Positions 28,189 to 36,847 of a stretch of 64,000 bases of DNA are shown here, in pieces. Below the pieces are notes generated by a model. The model ran no database searches, was not told the origin of the DNA, and worked only from the letters and a program-made list of their open reading frames with translations. Source of the DNA: Gloeobacter violaceus PCC 7421 (GTDB taxonomy: Bacteria; Cyanobacteriota; Cyanobacteriia; Gloeobacterales; Gloeobacteraceae); the NCBI RefSeq assembly GCF_000011385.1, contig NC_005125.1, positions 2,356,001-2,420,000 of the forward strand, read 5' to 3'. Every line of letters starts with the position of its first letter. Position 1 is the stretch's first letter. The position numbers and the translations under genes are program-made.

Positions 28189-28286
28189 TGCAAAACCCGT
28201 AATTTCTATGGCAGCTATCGGTTCATAGGGAACATATCCCAAAGCGCCAGCATTTTTAGGGCGCCAGCCGGTGCCCATCCAAAGAT

Positions 28287-31200
28287 TTAACGGGGGTAGT
28301 CTCCGTTCAGTGCAAGAGGCCGCCGGTCGCCGGTCGCGACAAACGCCGCCCACCAGTAGGGATGGGCACGTTCGCCCCCTTGCAACAGATCCAACTGCAC
28401 CCGCCGCAGCGCTTCGCTGCGGCCCCAGCCCGCCAATAGCTGCCGGTAATACGCGACCATCAGTTGCGCGGTGGCCGTGTCGCCGACTTGCCACAGACTG
28501 AACATTTGGCTTCTGGCCCCGGCGATGGACAGTGCGCGCCTCAGACCGTAGATCCCCTCGCCGCCGGCCACCTCTCCCAGCCCCGTGTCGCAGGCGGACA
28601 GCACTACCAGTTCGGTGCCCTCCAAGTCGAGGCCCATCGCCTCCAGCGCCGTGAGCACCCCGTCTTCGCCGCCGCTGGCGCGTTTGTTGAACCCGGCCAG
28701 GGCCAGCCCCGAGCGCAATAACGGGTTCTCGCCCACCCTACTGATGGGTTCGAGAAAAAAGCCGTGGGTGGCCACATGCAGCAGCAGCGGACCGTGGGCC
28801 TCCTTGAGGGCGTTCTCGGTAGCCGCAGCACCGGTGAGCGAGCGGGCGCCGGGCAACAGCGCCAGTAGGGCAGCGGCTTCTTTTGCACTACCCGGCAGCC
28901 CTTCCACACGCAACTCGGCCAGGTCTGCCGAGCGGAGGCTGGGGGCAGAACGGTGGGCGGCGTTCACAGCCGGGGGCCCGGCGTTGTCAAAGTCGGGGGC
29001 GGCAACGAGCAGCGGTCCCTGACGCGGCGGGACCGGTAGGTCGGAAAGCCGGATCAGATCGCGGCCGGAACTCAAGTAAACCAATTCAAAACGCTCCAGC
29101 AGGTAGCGGCCTTGCTCATCCACCAGCGCACCGAACGGCAGCAAGTTCAGCTGGGCGTCGGGGGCAATCCACAGGGTGTGCACATCCCCCAGCCGGGCGC
29201 GCAGCGGCTGCATCAGCAAGCTGTCCAGTTGGCGCGCCAGGGCACGCACGGCGACGACGGGGGTATCTGCGTTGGCCAGCAGAGCACGCAAATCCAGCAC
29301 CATCCGGTCGATCACAGCGGCTTCCGCCAGTTCGACGGCCCAGACCGGGCCGTCGGAGGATAGCAGGAAGGCGGCGTAGTGCTCGGGGGCAAACCGGTCG
29401 GCTTTGCGGGTGGCTGCGGGATTGAGGGGCCGGTAGCGCACCAGTTCGACCAACACGGTGCCGGCGTGCAACTGCTGCTGCACCGCATCGACGGTAACCG
29501 GCCGGGACAGAGTGCCCAACTCGGCGCCACTGGCGGCCAGGTCGGTCTCCAGCTGCCGAGTTTGCCGCTCCAAGGCGTCCAGTCGCGCCTTGTACTGTTC
29601 CGGTGTGTCCTGCTGCAGCCCGCGGAAGACAAGGGTAGCCAGTGTGGAGCGAGTTTGGGCAAGCTGGTCGAGCAGGCCCTGCTGCCCGGGAGCGAGCCGA
29701 GCGCGCAGCTGAGCCAGACCGCCGGTCAACTCGTCGAGCACACGGCTCTTCCTCTGCAGCACGGCTCCCAGGGCCAGCCGGGCGGCTGCAGGCTCTGTGG
29801 GAGCGTAGCGCAGGTGGGCTGAGACACTCAAGTCAACGCCTTCGACAAGGGTGTCTAAGTAATCGCGCTTGCGCGCCTCGTCGCCTACGGCCAGGTTGAG
29901 ACCCAGTAGGCGCTCCTGAACGTCCAGGCGCTCCTGCAGCAGACCAAGGGCCTCCGCTGGCCGCGCTTGCTTCAGCCGCAGGCTGGCGAATGTCTGGAGA
30001 ATACTGACGATTATGGGGTGCTGCAGCCTGAAAGCCTTTTGGTGGATTGCAAGGGCTTGCTCAAGCAGCGGCTCCGCCTCCCGGTAGCGGCCCAAGCTGG
30101 TGTACAGCACAGCCAAACTGTGGAGCACTTGAGCCTCATCGGGGTGCTCCGGACCGAGGGTTTTGTGGTGGATGACCAGAGCGTGCTTGAGAAGCGGTTC
30201 CGCCTCCAGATATTTGCCCTGAGCGACGTGCAGTAAAGCCAGGTTGTTGAGGTTCGCTGCCACCTGGGGGTGATCAGGACCGAGGACTTTTTGGTGAATG
30301 GCCAGGGCCCGCTCGTACAGCGGCTCCGCCTCCCGGTAGCGGCCCTGATCGACGTACAGAAAAGCCAGGTTGTTGAGCTTCACTGCCACATCAGGGTGAT
30401 CAGGACCGAGGACTTTTTGGTGAATGGCCAGGGCCCTCTCGTACAGCGGCTCCGCCTCCCGGTAGCGGCCCTGCTTTGTCTGCAAAATAGCCAGGTTGTT
30501 GAGGGTTTTGGCCACCTGGGGGTGATCAGGACCGAGGACTTTTTGGTGAATGGCCAGGGCCCGCTCGTACAGCGGCTCCGCCTCCCGGTAGCGGCCCTGA
30601 TCGACGTACAGTAAAGCCAGGTTGTTGAGGGTTTTGGCCACCTCGGGGTGCTCAGGACCGAGGACTTTTTGGTGAATGGCCAGGATCCTCTCGTACAGCG
30701 GCTCCGCCTCCCGGTAGCGGCCCTGCTTTCTAAAGAGGGCAGCCAGGTTGATGAGGGTTTTTGCCACCTCGGGGTGCTCAGGACCGAAGACCTGTTCGCG
30801 GATGGCCAGGGCCCGCTCGTACAGCGGCTCTGCCTCCCGGTAGCGGCCCTGCTTTGCCTGCAAGGCAGCCAGGTTGTTGAGGCTTGCGGCCACACTGGGG
30901 TGCTTCGAGCCGAAGACTTTTTGGCGAATGGCCAGGGCCCGCTCATACAGAAGCTCCGATCGCCCGTAATCCCCCCGATCCGCAAGCAGGTTTCCGAGGT
31001 GGTTGAGGCTCGCGGCCACATCGGGATTTTCCGGTCCCAGCAGGCGCTCGCGAACCGCCATGGCCTGCTCAGCCGGTTCAAGCGCTTGCGCGTAGTCTCC
31101 CTGCTGCCACAACTGCAAGCTCCGTTGGTGCAACCGCTCGGCCTCCGCCAGATCTCCGGCTATCGGTGCCGCCGCGGACGCGGGAGCGATCAGGGGCCAG

Positions 31201-31316
31201 GCAGTAGATAGGCACAATCCCAGCGCCAACGCCAGATTGAAGACATGCACCCACCGACAGGCAAACAAATTGGACAAGTGTAGCTCTATTTCGCAAACAA
31301 TGTGCGGTCTCATCAT
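28287..31316 (-). CDS. exported TPR-CHAT protein
   Basis: 1009 residues. A hydrophobic stretch ending LIAPASAAA (about 25-49) is a signal peptide or anchor; a GTG at 31247 is an alternative start. About nine 42-residue kinesin-light-chain-type TPRs follow (repeat unit GRYREAEPLYERALAIHQKV), then a helical linker. The CHAT domain has the catalytic His in LLHVATHGFFLEP (near 845) and Cys in VVLSACDTGLGEVAGGEGI (near 908), ending in HPYWWAAFVATGD. CHAT domains are caspase-like peptidases; the TPRs would bind a protein partner. It is paired with the sigma-factor fusion downstream, so processing or control of that protein is an attractive but unproven role. Confidence 0.9.
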   Translation of the reverse strand: MMRPHIVCEIELHLSNLFACRWVHVFNLALALGLCLSTAWPLIAPASAAAPIAGDLAEAERLHQRSLQLWQQGDYAQALEPAEQAMAVRERLLGPENPDVAASLNHLGNLLADRGDYGRSELLYERALAIRQKVFGSKHPSVAASLNNLAALQAKQGRYREAEPLYERALAIREQVFGPEHPEVAKTLINLAALFRKQGRYREAEPLYERILAIHQKVLGPEHPEVAKTLNNLALLYVDQGRYREAEPLYERALAIHQKVLGPDHPQVAKTLNNLAILQTKQGRYREAEPLYERALAIHQKVLGPDHPDVAVKLNNLAFLYVDQGRYREAEPLYERALAIHQKVLGPDHPQVAANLNNLALLHVAQGKYLEAEPLLKHALVIHHKTLGPEHPDEAQVLHSLAVLYTSLGRYREAEPLLEQALAIHQKAFRLQHPIIVSILQTFASLRLKQARPAEALGLLQERLDVQERLLGLNLAVGDEARKRDYLDTLVEGVDLSVSAHLRYAPTEPAAARLALGAVLQRKSRVLDELTGGLAQLRARLAPGQQGLLDQLAQTRSTLATLVFRGLQQDTPEQYKARLDALERQTRQLETDLAASGAELGTLSRPVTVDAVQQQLHAGTVLVELVRYRPLNPAATRKADRFAPEHYAAFLLSSDGPVWAVELAEAAVIDRMVLDLRALLANADTPVVAVRALARQLDSLLMQPLRARLGDVHTLWIAPDAQLNLLPFGALVDEQGRYLLERFELVYLSSGRDLIRLSDLPVPPRQGPLLVAAPDFDNAGPPAVNAAHRSAPSLRSADLAELRVEGLPGSAKEAAALLALLPGARSLTGAAATENALKEAHGPLLLHVATHGFFLEPISRVGENPLLRSGLALAGFNKRASGGEDGVLTALEAMGLDLEGTELVVLSACDTGLGEVAGGEGIYGLRRALSIAGARSQMFSLWQVGDTATAQLMVAYYRQLLAGWGRSEALRRVQLDLLQGGERAHPYWWAAFVATGDRRPLALNGDYPR
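30250..31000 (-). repeat. tandem 126-bp repeats encoding TPRs
   Basis: Six to seven consecutive 126-bp units inside the TPR-CHAT gene are nearly identical at the DNA level, sharing GGCTCCGCCTCCCGGTAGCG and TTTTTGGTGAATGGCCAGG with few changes. Such near-identity suggests recent unit duplication or gene conversion, so copy number may vary between strains. Confidence 0.9.
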
Positions 31317-31483
31317 GGCATCCCAGTCCCCCGTCTATGCAAGTGTTGCCGTTATCACCGGGGAAATACAGCGTAATCTGTCGCCACCGAAAATCACGGT
31401 ATCGATGAAAACACGCAACTTCAGATGAGTTCCGCGCAAAATAAGTATTACTGCTCTTCCGAGAGTGCAGCTGGGGTATCGAC

Positions 31484-31510
31484 AAAAAAAGGACCGGGTT
31501 GCCCCGGTCC
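31484..31510 (-). terminator. intrinsic terminator, no upstream protein gene
   Basis: On the minus strand GGACCGGG (31503-31510), a 4-base loop and CCCGGTCC (31491-31498) precede seven T residues. No minus-strand coding gene ends just upstream, since def is already closed by the terminator at 32008-32040. It therefore may end a small RNA. Confidence 0.85.
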
Positions 31511-31730
31511 GCCAGCTACCATCACAAAACTGTGTTCATCGTAGGCAACGCTACCGGGGCTTGCGAGCGCCTTTGCCGTACAGCCGATTGCCCAGGGGCG
31601 CACAGGCGGGTGCGCCCAAGCGCAGGGGGCTATCGGGTGCGCAGGTGGGCTCTACCCTGTGCGCCCAAGCGCACCCGCCTGTACCGGGGACAACCCTGTG
31701 GTACCCCCCGTTTCAAAAGAACAATAGGAG
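31511..31730 (-). ncRNA. candidate structured small RNA
   Basis: No protein frame is supported, but the stretch is dense in self-complementarity and ends in the terminator at 31484-31510. A 14-bp perfect inverted repeat (31602-31615 and 31669-31682) encloses 53 bases. Within it the 14-base unit TGCGCCCAAGCGCA occurs twice (31611-31624, 31660-31673), each able to fold into a small hairpin. It could be a 6S-like or unassigned RNA, or simply a palindromic repeat cluster. No match to RNase P, SRP or tmRNA signatures was found. Confidence 0.4.
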
Positions 31731-31768
31731 CACAATCCCCCAGCAATCCAGACGACCGGAGTACGCCC

Positions 31769-31984
31769 GTGACCAGCCAACGCCTCAACCGCCTCCACGC
31801 CCTTCAAATTCTCGGTGCTGCCGTGGGCACCGCCGTTCCCCTTATCGCCTGCGCCACGATGGTGCACGCGGCGACCACCGGCCAGATGCCTGTCTTTGCC
31901 ACCGGCATCCTGCCGCTGGTGCTCCTGGCGTGCACCTCGGTCCTGGGCTGCTGGCTGTGGACAGAGACCGCCGAGTTGCAGTAG
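31769..31984 (+). CDS. small two-helix membrane protein
   Basis: A GTG start at 31769 with GGAG 8 bases upstream gives 71 residues. Two hydrophobic segments are visible (LGAAVGTAVPLIACATMVHA and FATGILPLVLLACTSVLGCW), ending TETAELQ. No known family. It is followed at 24 bases by a strong terminator, supporting a real short transcript. Confidence 0.55.
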   Translation: MTSQRLNRLHALQILGAAVGTAVPLIACATMVHAATTGQMPVFATGILPLVLLACTSVLGCWLWTETAELQ

Positions 31985-32007
31985 CACCTCAGCCCATATC
32001 CCATCCC

Positions 32008-32040
32008 ATAAAAAACCAGGCTCGAAGCCTGGTTTTTTAT
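32008..32040. terminator. bidirectional terminator between the small membrane protein and def
   Basis: A 15-bp perfect stem with a 3-base loop (core ACCAGGCT/AGCCTGGT) is flanked by A6 and T6, so it can stop transcription from both converging genes. Confidence 0.93.
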
Positions 32041-32062
32041 ATCTGCAATGGCCCAAATTTGC

Positions 32063-32626
32063 TCAGGCGCGCACCTGTACGTCCCGGACGGCAAATCCTT
32101 TTTCGACCAGTTGGGGAGCGAGGGCAATCTGGTTCTCGACGCGATCGACGAACAGCACACCATCAAGGTGATCGATCTCATGCTGGATGCAGCGGGCGAG
32201 CAGGCCGGTCGCTTCGAGGGTGACCGGCCGACCGTTCAAGTCGCGGTAGGTAGCCACGACGCGCTCGGGACGGCGCACATCGGCGTAAATGCTGGGCACG
32301 CTCAGGCAGCCTTCTTGATCGACGGCCAGATCGCTGCTGAATTGCTTGATCAGCGGGTTGATGAGCACCAGCGGCGGCCGGGCGGCGTTCTCCGGGTCGA
32401 TGTCGACGACGATCATCCGCTTGTTGACGCCTACCTGGGGGGCGGCAAGGCCGATACCGTCGGCGCTGTACATCGTCTGGAGCATCTGCTGGGCGAGCTT
32501 GCGCACTTCGTCGTTGATGCCCGAGATTTGTTTGCTGCCCTGGCGCAAGACCCGGTCCCCGAGGGTGTGAATCGCCAGGGGCGGCTTGGCCAGCTTTTGC
32601 TTGGGCACCTGCAGTTGGTTCGCCAT
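32063..32626 (-). CDS. def: peptide deformylase
   Basis: 187 residues with all three family motifs: GIGLAAPQVG (57-66), EGCLSVP (105-111) and QHEIDHLDG (148-156). These supply the Cys and two His metal ligands and the catalytic Glu. It removes the formyl group from nascent proteins in the cytoplasm. The gene is 70 bases downstream of mreB in the same direction and closes at the bidirectional terminator. Confidence 0.96.
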   Translation of the reverse strand: MANQLQVPKQKLAKPPLAIHTLGDRVLRQGSKQISGINDEVRKLAQQMLQTMYSADGIGLAAPQVGVNKRMIVVDIDPENAARPPLVLINPLIKQFSSDLAVDQEGCLSVPSIYADVRRPERVVATYRDLNGRPVTLEATGLLARCIQHEIDHLDGVLFVDRVENQIALAPQLVEKGFAVRDVQVRA

Positions 32627-32696
32627 AGATACGCCGAAAAGCTCGATAGGTCCATTATGGCACCCTTGATCTCCCGACGGCGGCTGGGATCGGCCT

Positions 32697-33728
32697 TCAG
32701 ACCGCCAGTGCCTGAGCGCTCAGTACCCGGCTCCACTTCTGGGGATTTTCCAGCACCTGGCCGGTGCCGAGGGCGACGCAGGCCAGGGGCGATTCGGCGA
32801 TGTGCACGCAGATGCCCGTCTCGGCGGCGAGCAGTTCGTCGAGGCCGCGCAGCAGCGCTCCGCCCCCGCACAGCACAATGCCGCGCCGGTAGATATCGGC
32901 CACCAGTTGGGGCGGGGTGAGTTCGAGGGTGCGCCGCACCGCATCGACAATCGTGCGGATCGGTTCGCGGATACACTCGCGCACCTCGCTCTCGTGCACG
33001 ACATGGATGCGCGGCAGGCTGCTGAGCAGATCCTGGCCACACACCTCGATACTGCGATCTCCGCCGGACCCGGCGGCGGATCCGAGATCGATTTTGAGCT
33101 GTTCGGCGGTGTGCTCGCCGACGATCAGGTCGTAATGCTTGCGCAGGTACTGGGTGATGCACTCGTTCATCGCATCGCCCGCCACCCGCACCGACTGGGA
33201 GGCGACGCAGCCCTGGTGGCACAGAACCGCCACCTCGGTGGTACCGCCGCCGATATCGACGATCATCCCGCCTACCGGGGCGGTGACCGGCAGCCCGGCG
33301 CCGATGGCGGCAGCGAGCGGCTCGTCGATGAGGTGCACCGACCGCGCCCCGGCGTGGGTGGCCGTTTCGATTACCGCCCGCCGCTCGACCTCGGTCACCC
33401 CGCTGGGAATGCCCACCACCATGCGCGACACCGAGGAGGAGGTGCCCATTGCCTTGCGTACAAAGTGCTTGAGCATCACCGCCGCCGATTCAAAATCGGC
33501 GATCACCCCCTCGCGCAGAGGCCGCGAGAGCACCATGTTGGTCGGAGAGCGACCAATCAGTTGCGATGCCTCCTCGCCTGCGGCGATGAGCCGGTCTCCC
33601 CGGCATTCGAGGGCGACTACCGAAGGCTCCGCAAGCACAATTCCCTGACCGTTGCGGTAGATGAGCGTGTTTGCCGAACCGAGATCGATCCCAATTTCAC
33701 AGGCCGAACGGTTAAAGAGTCTAAACAT
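32697..33728 (-). CDS. mreB: MreB/Mbl rod-shape actin homologue
   Basis: The start is ATG 33728 (MFRLFNRSACEIGIDLGSAN), 343 residues, normal for MreB; the frame continues 55 codons upstream without family support. Actin-ATPase motifs are phosphate 1 (GIDLGSANTLIY), connect 1, phosphate 2 (GGMIVDIGGGTTEVAVL) and adenosine (GIVLCGGGALLRGLDELL). It forms membrane filaments guiding cell-wall synthesis. mreC and mreD are not adjacent here, unlike the usual operon. Confidence 0.92.
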   Translation of the reverse strand: MFRLFNRSACEIGIDLGSANTLIYRNGQGIVLAEPSVVALECRGDRLIAAGEEASQLIGRSPTNMVLSRPLREGVIADFESAAVMLKHFVRKAMGTSSSVSRMVVGIPSGVTEVERRAVIETATHAGARSVHLIDEPLAAAIGAGLPVTAPVGGMIVDIGGGTTEVAVLCHQGCVASQSVRVAGDAMNECITQYLRKHYDLIVGEHTAEQLKIDLGSAAGSGGDRSIEVCGQDLLSSLPRIHVVHESEVRECIREPIRTIVDAVRRTLELTPPQLVADIYRRGIVLCGGGALLRGLDELLAAETGICVHIAESPLACVALGTGQVLENPQKWSRVLSAQALAV

Positions 33729-34012
33729 AACCCTGTCTGCCCCCTCGCACGCGCAACGATCCGAGGTGAGGTACGGGCTTATTCTATGCGCTCGGACGGC
33801 TGCCATAGAGCCCTTTCGTCGCAAATCTTGTGCTGTCTTCTCAGCGGCCCGCCGGCGAGCGATGTGCCAGCGAACATGCAGATTAAACGGCACATTGCTA
33901 TCCCAGCTTTGGGGGAGAATTCACCCGCCATCGGCCGCGCCGCCGGACCGTTTGGGGGGTGCTTGCGTAGGCGGATAGAGTATCGAGCAAAGTGCTTGCG
34001 AGTCGCGTCGCT

Positions 34013-34591
34013 ATGGATCCCCTTGCTTGTGTACTGGAGACACCGCGTTTGTTGCTGTCGGTGCCGGGCCCAGATTTTGCACCCCGATTCGCCGCCTTCT
34101 ATCGGCACAATAGGGAGCATCTTGCTACCTGGGATCCACCCTATCCCCCGCAGTTCTACACCGAGGAGCACTGGCGCACAAAACTCGCAGACGAACAAGC
34201 AAACTATCTGGCCGGCACCCAGTTGCGCCTCGTGTTGCTCGCTCGCGCCGCCCCGGACGAACCGCTGGTCGGTTTTTGCAATTTTTCCCAGATTGTCAGA
34301 AAGGCCTTCCAGGCTTGCTATCTGGGTTACAGCCTCGACAAGCAGGCTGTGGGCCGAGGATTGATGAGCGAGGGACTTGCCGAGGCCATCGCCTACGTCT
34401 TCGGCACCCTCGGACTGCACCGGATCATGGCCAACTACCTGCCCACCAACGTGCGCAGCGGCCGGTTGCTGCGGCGCCTCGGTTTTGTGGTGGAAGGCTA
34501 CGCCCGCAATTATCTGTTTATCGACGGCCAGTGGCGCGACCACATTCTCACTTCTCTCACCAACCCCGCACCGGCTGATCCTCAGCTGTAA
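34013..34591 (+). CDS. RimJ/RimL-type GNAT acetyltransferase
   Basis: 192 residues from ATG 34013. The N-terminus LETPRLLLSVPGPDFAPRF, the middle YLGYSLDKQAVGRGLMSEGL and LHRIMANYLPTNVRSGRLLR are the hallmark of the RimJ group, which acetylates ribosomal protein N-termini or antibiotics. The acetyl-CoA loop QAVGRG is intact. Start choice is uncertain: a GTG seven codons upstream is also in frame. It is not obviously part of the yidC operon that begins 86 bases later. Confidence 0.85.
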   Translation: MDPLACVLETPRLLLSVPGPDFAPRFAAFYRHNREHLATWDPPYPPQFYTEEHWRTKLADEQANYLAGTQLRLVLLARAAPDEPLVGFCNFSQIVRKAFQACYLGYSLDKQAVGRGLMSEGLAEAIAYVFGTLGLHRIMANYLPTNVRSGRLLRRLGFVVEGYARNYLFIDGQWRDHILTSLTNPAPADPQL

Positions 34592-34676
34592 GCCTCCCTC
34601 TTTGTCAACCGGCGCAGGGAGGACAGTAGAATTGAAGGAGTGTCGCAACACTGCTTCACCAATCTTGGGAGCCGGA

Positions 34677-35786
34677 ATGGATTTCGGAGTCGGTTTTCTC
34701 ACAAACAGCGTCATGCTGCCTATCCTGGACTTTCTGTACCGGATTGTCCCCAACTACGGCGTGGGTATCGTGCTGCTGACGCTGATCGTCAAGGGGCTGT
34801 TGTGGCCGCTGACGGCCGGCTCGATCCGCAGCATGCGCAAGATGCAGGTGGTGCAACCGGAGATGCAGCGGCGCACCAAAGAGATTCAAGAAAAATACAA
34901 AAACGAGCCTGAGCGCATGCAGCAGGAGATGGCCGGCCTCTACAAAGAGTACGGCAACCCGCTGGCGGGCTGTCTGCCGCTGGTGGTGCAGATGCCGATT
35001 TTGTTTGCGCTGTTTGCCACCTTGCGCGGATCGCCCTTTGCCGACACCGTGCACATGGCCACGGTCCAGGTGAAGCCCACCAGCGAGCTGACCCGCGTCG
35101 AGACCGAGGGCAAGTCCTGGGAATACACGATCTACCTCACCGACGGCATGCAGGAGCGGCAGAAGATCACCTTCAGCCCCAACTTCGCGCGGGTGCCGGT
35201 CGGCAAGGCGGTGCAGTTTAAAGTCGATCAGGTCAACGGCCAACCTTTCACCGCCCTGTCGCCCCGCTTTGAGATCGTCGGCGGCGCCGAGAAGGGCAAA
35301 TTTCTGGCGAACGGCACCCTCGAAGCGCTCGCCCCCGGCGATGTGAACGTGCACGTCGTCGTACCGGGCATCGCCGCTGAAAAAGGCTTCTTGTTCGTCG
35401 AGAAACTGGGCCGCTCGGGTATCTCGGGCAAAGACGGCATCTACTGGGACAGCCTGCTGATGATCGTCCTGTTTGGCGTCTCGCTCTATTTTTCCCAAAA
35501 TATGACAGCCAAACACAACCCGAGCATGACCGAACAGCAGAAGCAAATCAACAAAATCACGCCGTTTATCTTCTCAGGCATGTTCGTGTTCTTCCCCCTG
35601 CCCGCCGGCGTGCTATTGTACATTTTGCTGTCGAACCTCTTTCAGATCGTTCAGACCTATTTGCTCTACCGCGAGCCGCTGCCGGAGAACATCCAGCGCA
35701 TTCTCGATCAGGCCAAGCGCAAAGAGGAGACCGACAAGCCCCTGCCCTTCGAGAACAAGCAGCGCCGCAACAAGAAAAAAGCATGA
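34677..35786 (+). CDS. yidC: membrane protein insertase YidC/Oxa1
   Basis: The start is ATG 34677 with GGGAG 6-7 bases upstream, 369 residues. The first helix YGVGIVLLTLIVKGLLWPLT, the Lys/Arg-rich cytoplasmic hairpin (RSMRKMQVVQPEMQRRTKEI) and KEYGNPLAGCLPLVVQMPIL are diagnostic. Between helices 2 and 3 is an insertion of about 130 residues, larger than in most Oxa1 proteins. The C-terminus is basic (KQRRNKKKA). It inserts inner-membrane and possibly thylakoid-type proteins. Its stop overlaps the jag-like gene start (ATGA). Confidence 0.94.
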   Translation: MDFGVGFLTNSVMLPILDFLYRIVPNYGVGIVLLTLIVKGLLWPLTAGSIRSMRKMQVVQPEMQRRTKEIQEKYKNEPERMQQEMAGLYKEYGNPLAGCLPLVVQMPILFALFATLRGSPFADTVHMATVQVKPTSELTRVETEGKSWEYTIYLTDGMQERQKITFSPNFARVPVGKAVQFKVDQVNGQPFTALSPRFEIVGGAEKGKFLANGTLEALAPGDVNVHVVVPGIAAEKGFLFVEKLGRSGISGKDGIYWDSLLMIVLFGVSLYFSQNMTAKHNPSMTEQQKQINKITPFIFSGMFVFFPLPAGVLLYILLSNLFQIVQTYLLYREPLPENIQRILDQAKRKEETDKPLPFENKQRRNKKKA

Positions 35787-36304
35787 TAGACACCCAGACC
35801 GACGACGCCCGCACCTGGCTGCAGTCTGCGCTGCAGCTGATGGGATTTCCCGACGGCGTCCAGGTGGCCGAAGCCCCGGACGACCCCGACGGCCAGCGCT
35901 GGCTGGAGATTCCCGAAGAAGCGCTCAGTCCCGCCCAAAAAGAACTGCTGCTCAACCGCGAAGGCGAAGTGCTCGATGCGCTGCAGTTTTTACTCAACAC
36001 GACGATGCATCTGCAGACCGACAGCAACCAGCCCTATACCGTCGAACTGGCCGGCCATCGCCTCAAGCGGCAGCAGCAATTGGCCGAGATGGCCCGGGAC
36101 GCTGCCGCCCAGGTGCGCTCCAGCGGTGAGGAGTTCGTCTTCGGAGCGCTGAGTGCCGCCGAGCGCCGCCAGATCCACATGCTTTTGCAGGACGAGCCGG
36201 ATCTATCCACGTTTAGCCGCGGCAAAGAACCCGAACGCCGCCTGGTGGTGCGCCCGCGCACCGCGGACGCCGCCGAGGAGAGCCCAGATGCTGCGCTCGA
36301 TTGA
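35783..36304 (+). CDS. Jag/KhpB-like KH-R3H RNA-binding protein
   Basis: 173 residues, starting inside the yidC stop. The order is a short N-terminal part, a KH-like domain (GEVLDALQFLLNTTMHLQTD) and an R3H domain (ALSAAERRQIHMLLQDEPDL) with the conserved Arg-x3-His. The acidic tail is PDAALD. YidC-Jag pairing is a conserved gene order. KhpB-type proteins bind RNA and affect envelope growth. Confidence 0.88.
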   Translation: MIDTQTDDARTWLQSALQLMGFPDGVQVAEAPDDPDGQRWLEIPEEALSPAQKELLLNREGEVLDALQFLLNTTMHLQTDSNQPYTVELAGHRLKRQQQLAEMARDAAAQVRSSGEEFVFGALSAAERRQIHMLLQDEPDLSTFSRGKEPERRLVVRPRTADAAEESPDAALD

Positions 36305-36779
36305 ACTGCGCGCCCTCGCAGCGAGCCCGACGCGCAATCTGACCATCGTCATCGACGAGCCGATCGCGGCTCTGCCGAGCCTCACGCCCGTGCAGGGCGA
36401 ACTGGCCGTCGTCCACCACGGCGATTTTCTGGAAGTCACCGGCCGCGCCCAGACGATCGTCACCCTCGCCTGCGACCGCTGCCTGCAGCATTTTAACCAT
36501 CGCCTCGTGACCGACTTCGAAGAGGTGATCTGGCTGGAGGACGCGTCTGTGGAGGTGCCCCTCGAACTGGAGGTGCCCCCCGCCCACCTCGACGAGCTAC
36601 TGCCGCGCGACGGTCGGCTCGACCCGGTCGATCTCATCTACCAGCATCTGTGCCTGGAGTTGCCCGTGCGCAACCTGTGCTCCGAGCAGTGCCAGGGGGT
36701 CAAGACCGCCCAACCCGAGGAGCAAAGCCTCGACCGGCGCTGGGCTGCTCTTGCCCGTCTGCGCGAAGAGTTGGGCTGA
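36288..36779 (+). CDS. DUF177 (YceD-like) protein
   Basis: The start is ATG 36288, overlapping the jag-like gene by 17 bases; 163 residues. The family pattern is clear: GRAQTIVTLACDRCLQHFNH with a Cys pair, VDLIYQHLCLELPVRNLC, then C-x3-C and DRRWAALARLREEL. DUF177 proteins act in 23S rRNA/ribosome assembly in plants and bacteria and normally precede rpmF. Here it is instead the third gene of the yidC-jag operon. Confidence 0.88.
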   Translation: MLRSIELRALAASPTRNLTIVIDEPIAALPSLTPVQGELAVVHHGDFLEVTGRAQTIVTLACDRCLQHFNHRLVTDFEEVIWLEDASVEVPLELEVPPAHLDELLPRDGRLDPVDLIYQHLCLELPVRNLCSEQCQGVKTAQPEEQSLDRRWAALARLREELG

Positions 36780-36847
36780 TCCGCCTCCCCCCCGCTCTTC
36801 TGGTAAGGTGGATTCCAGAAAAATGGCGCCGGTGGGGATCACAACGC

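Noticed and set aside
32697-33893. MreB start at 33893
   Set aside because: The 55 extra codons lack family similarity; ATG 33728 gives the standard N-terminus.
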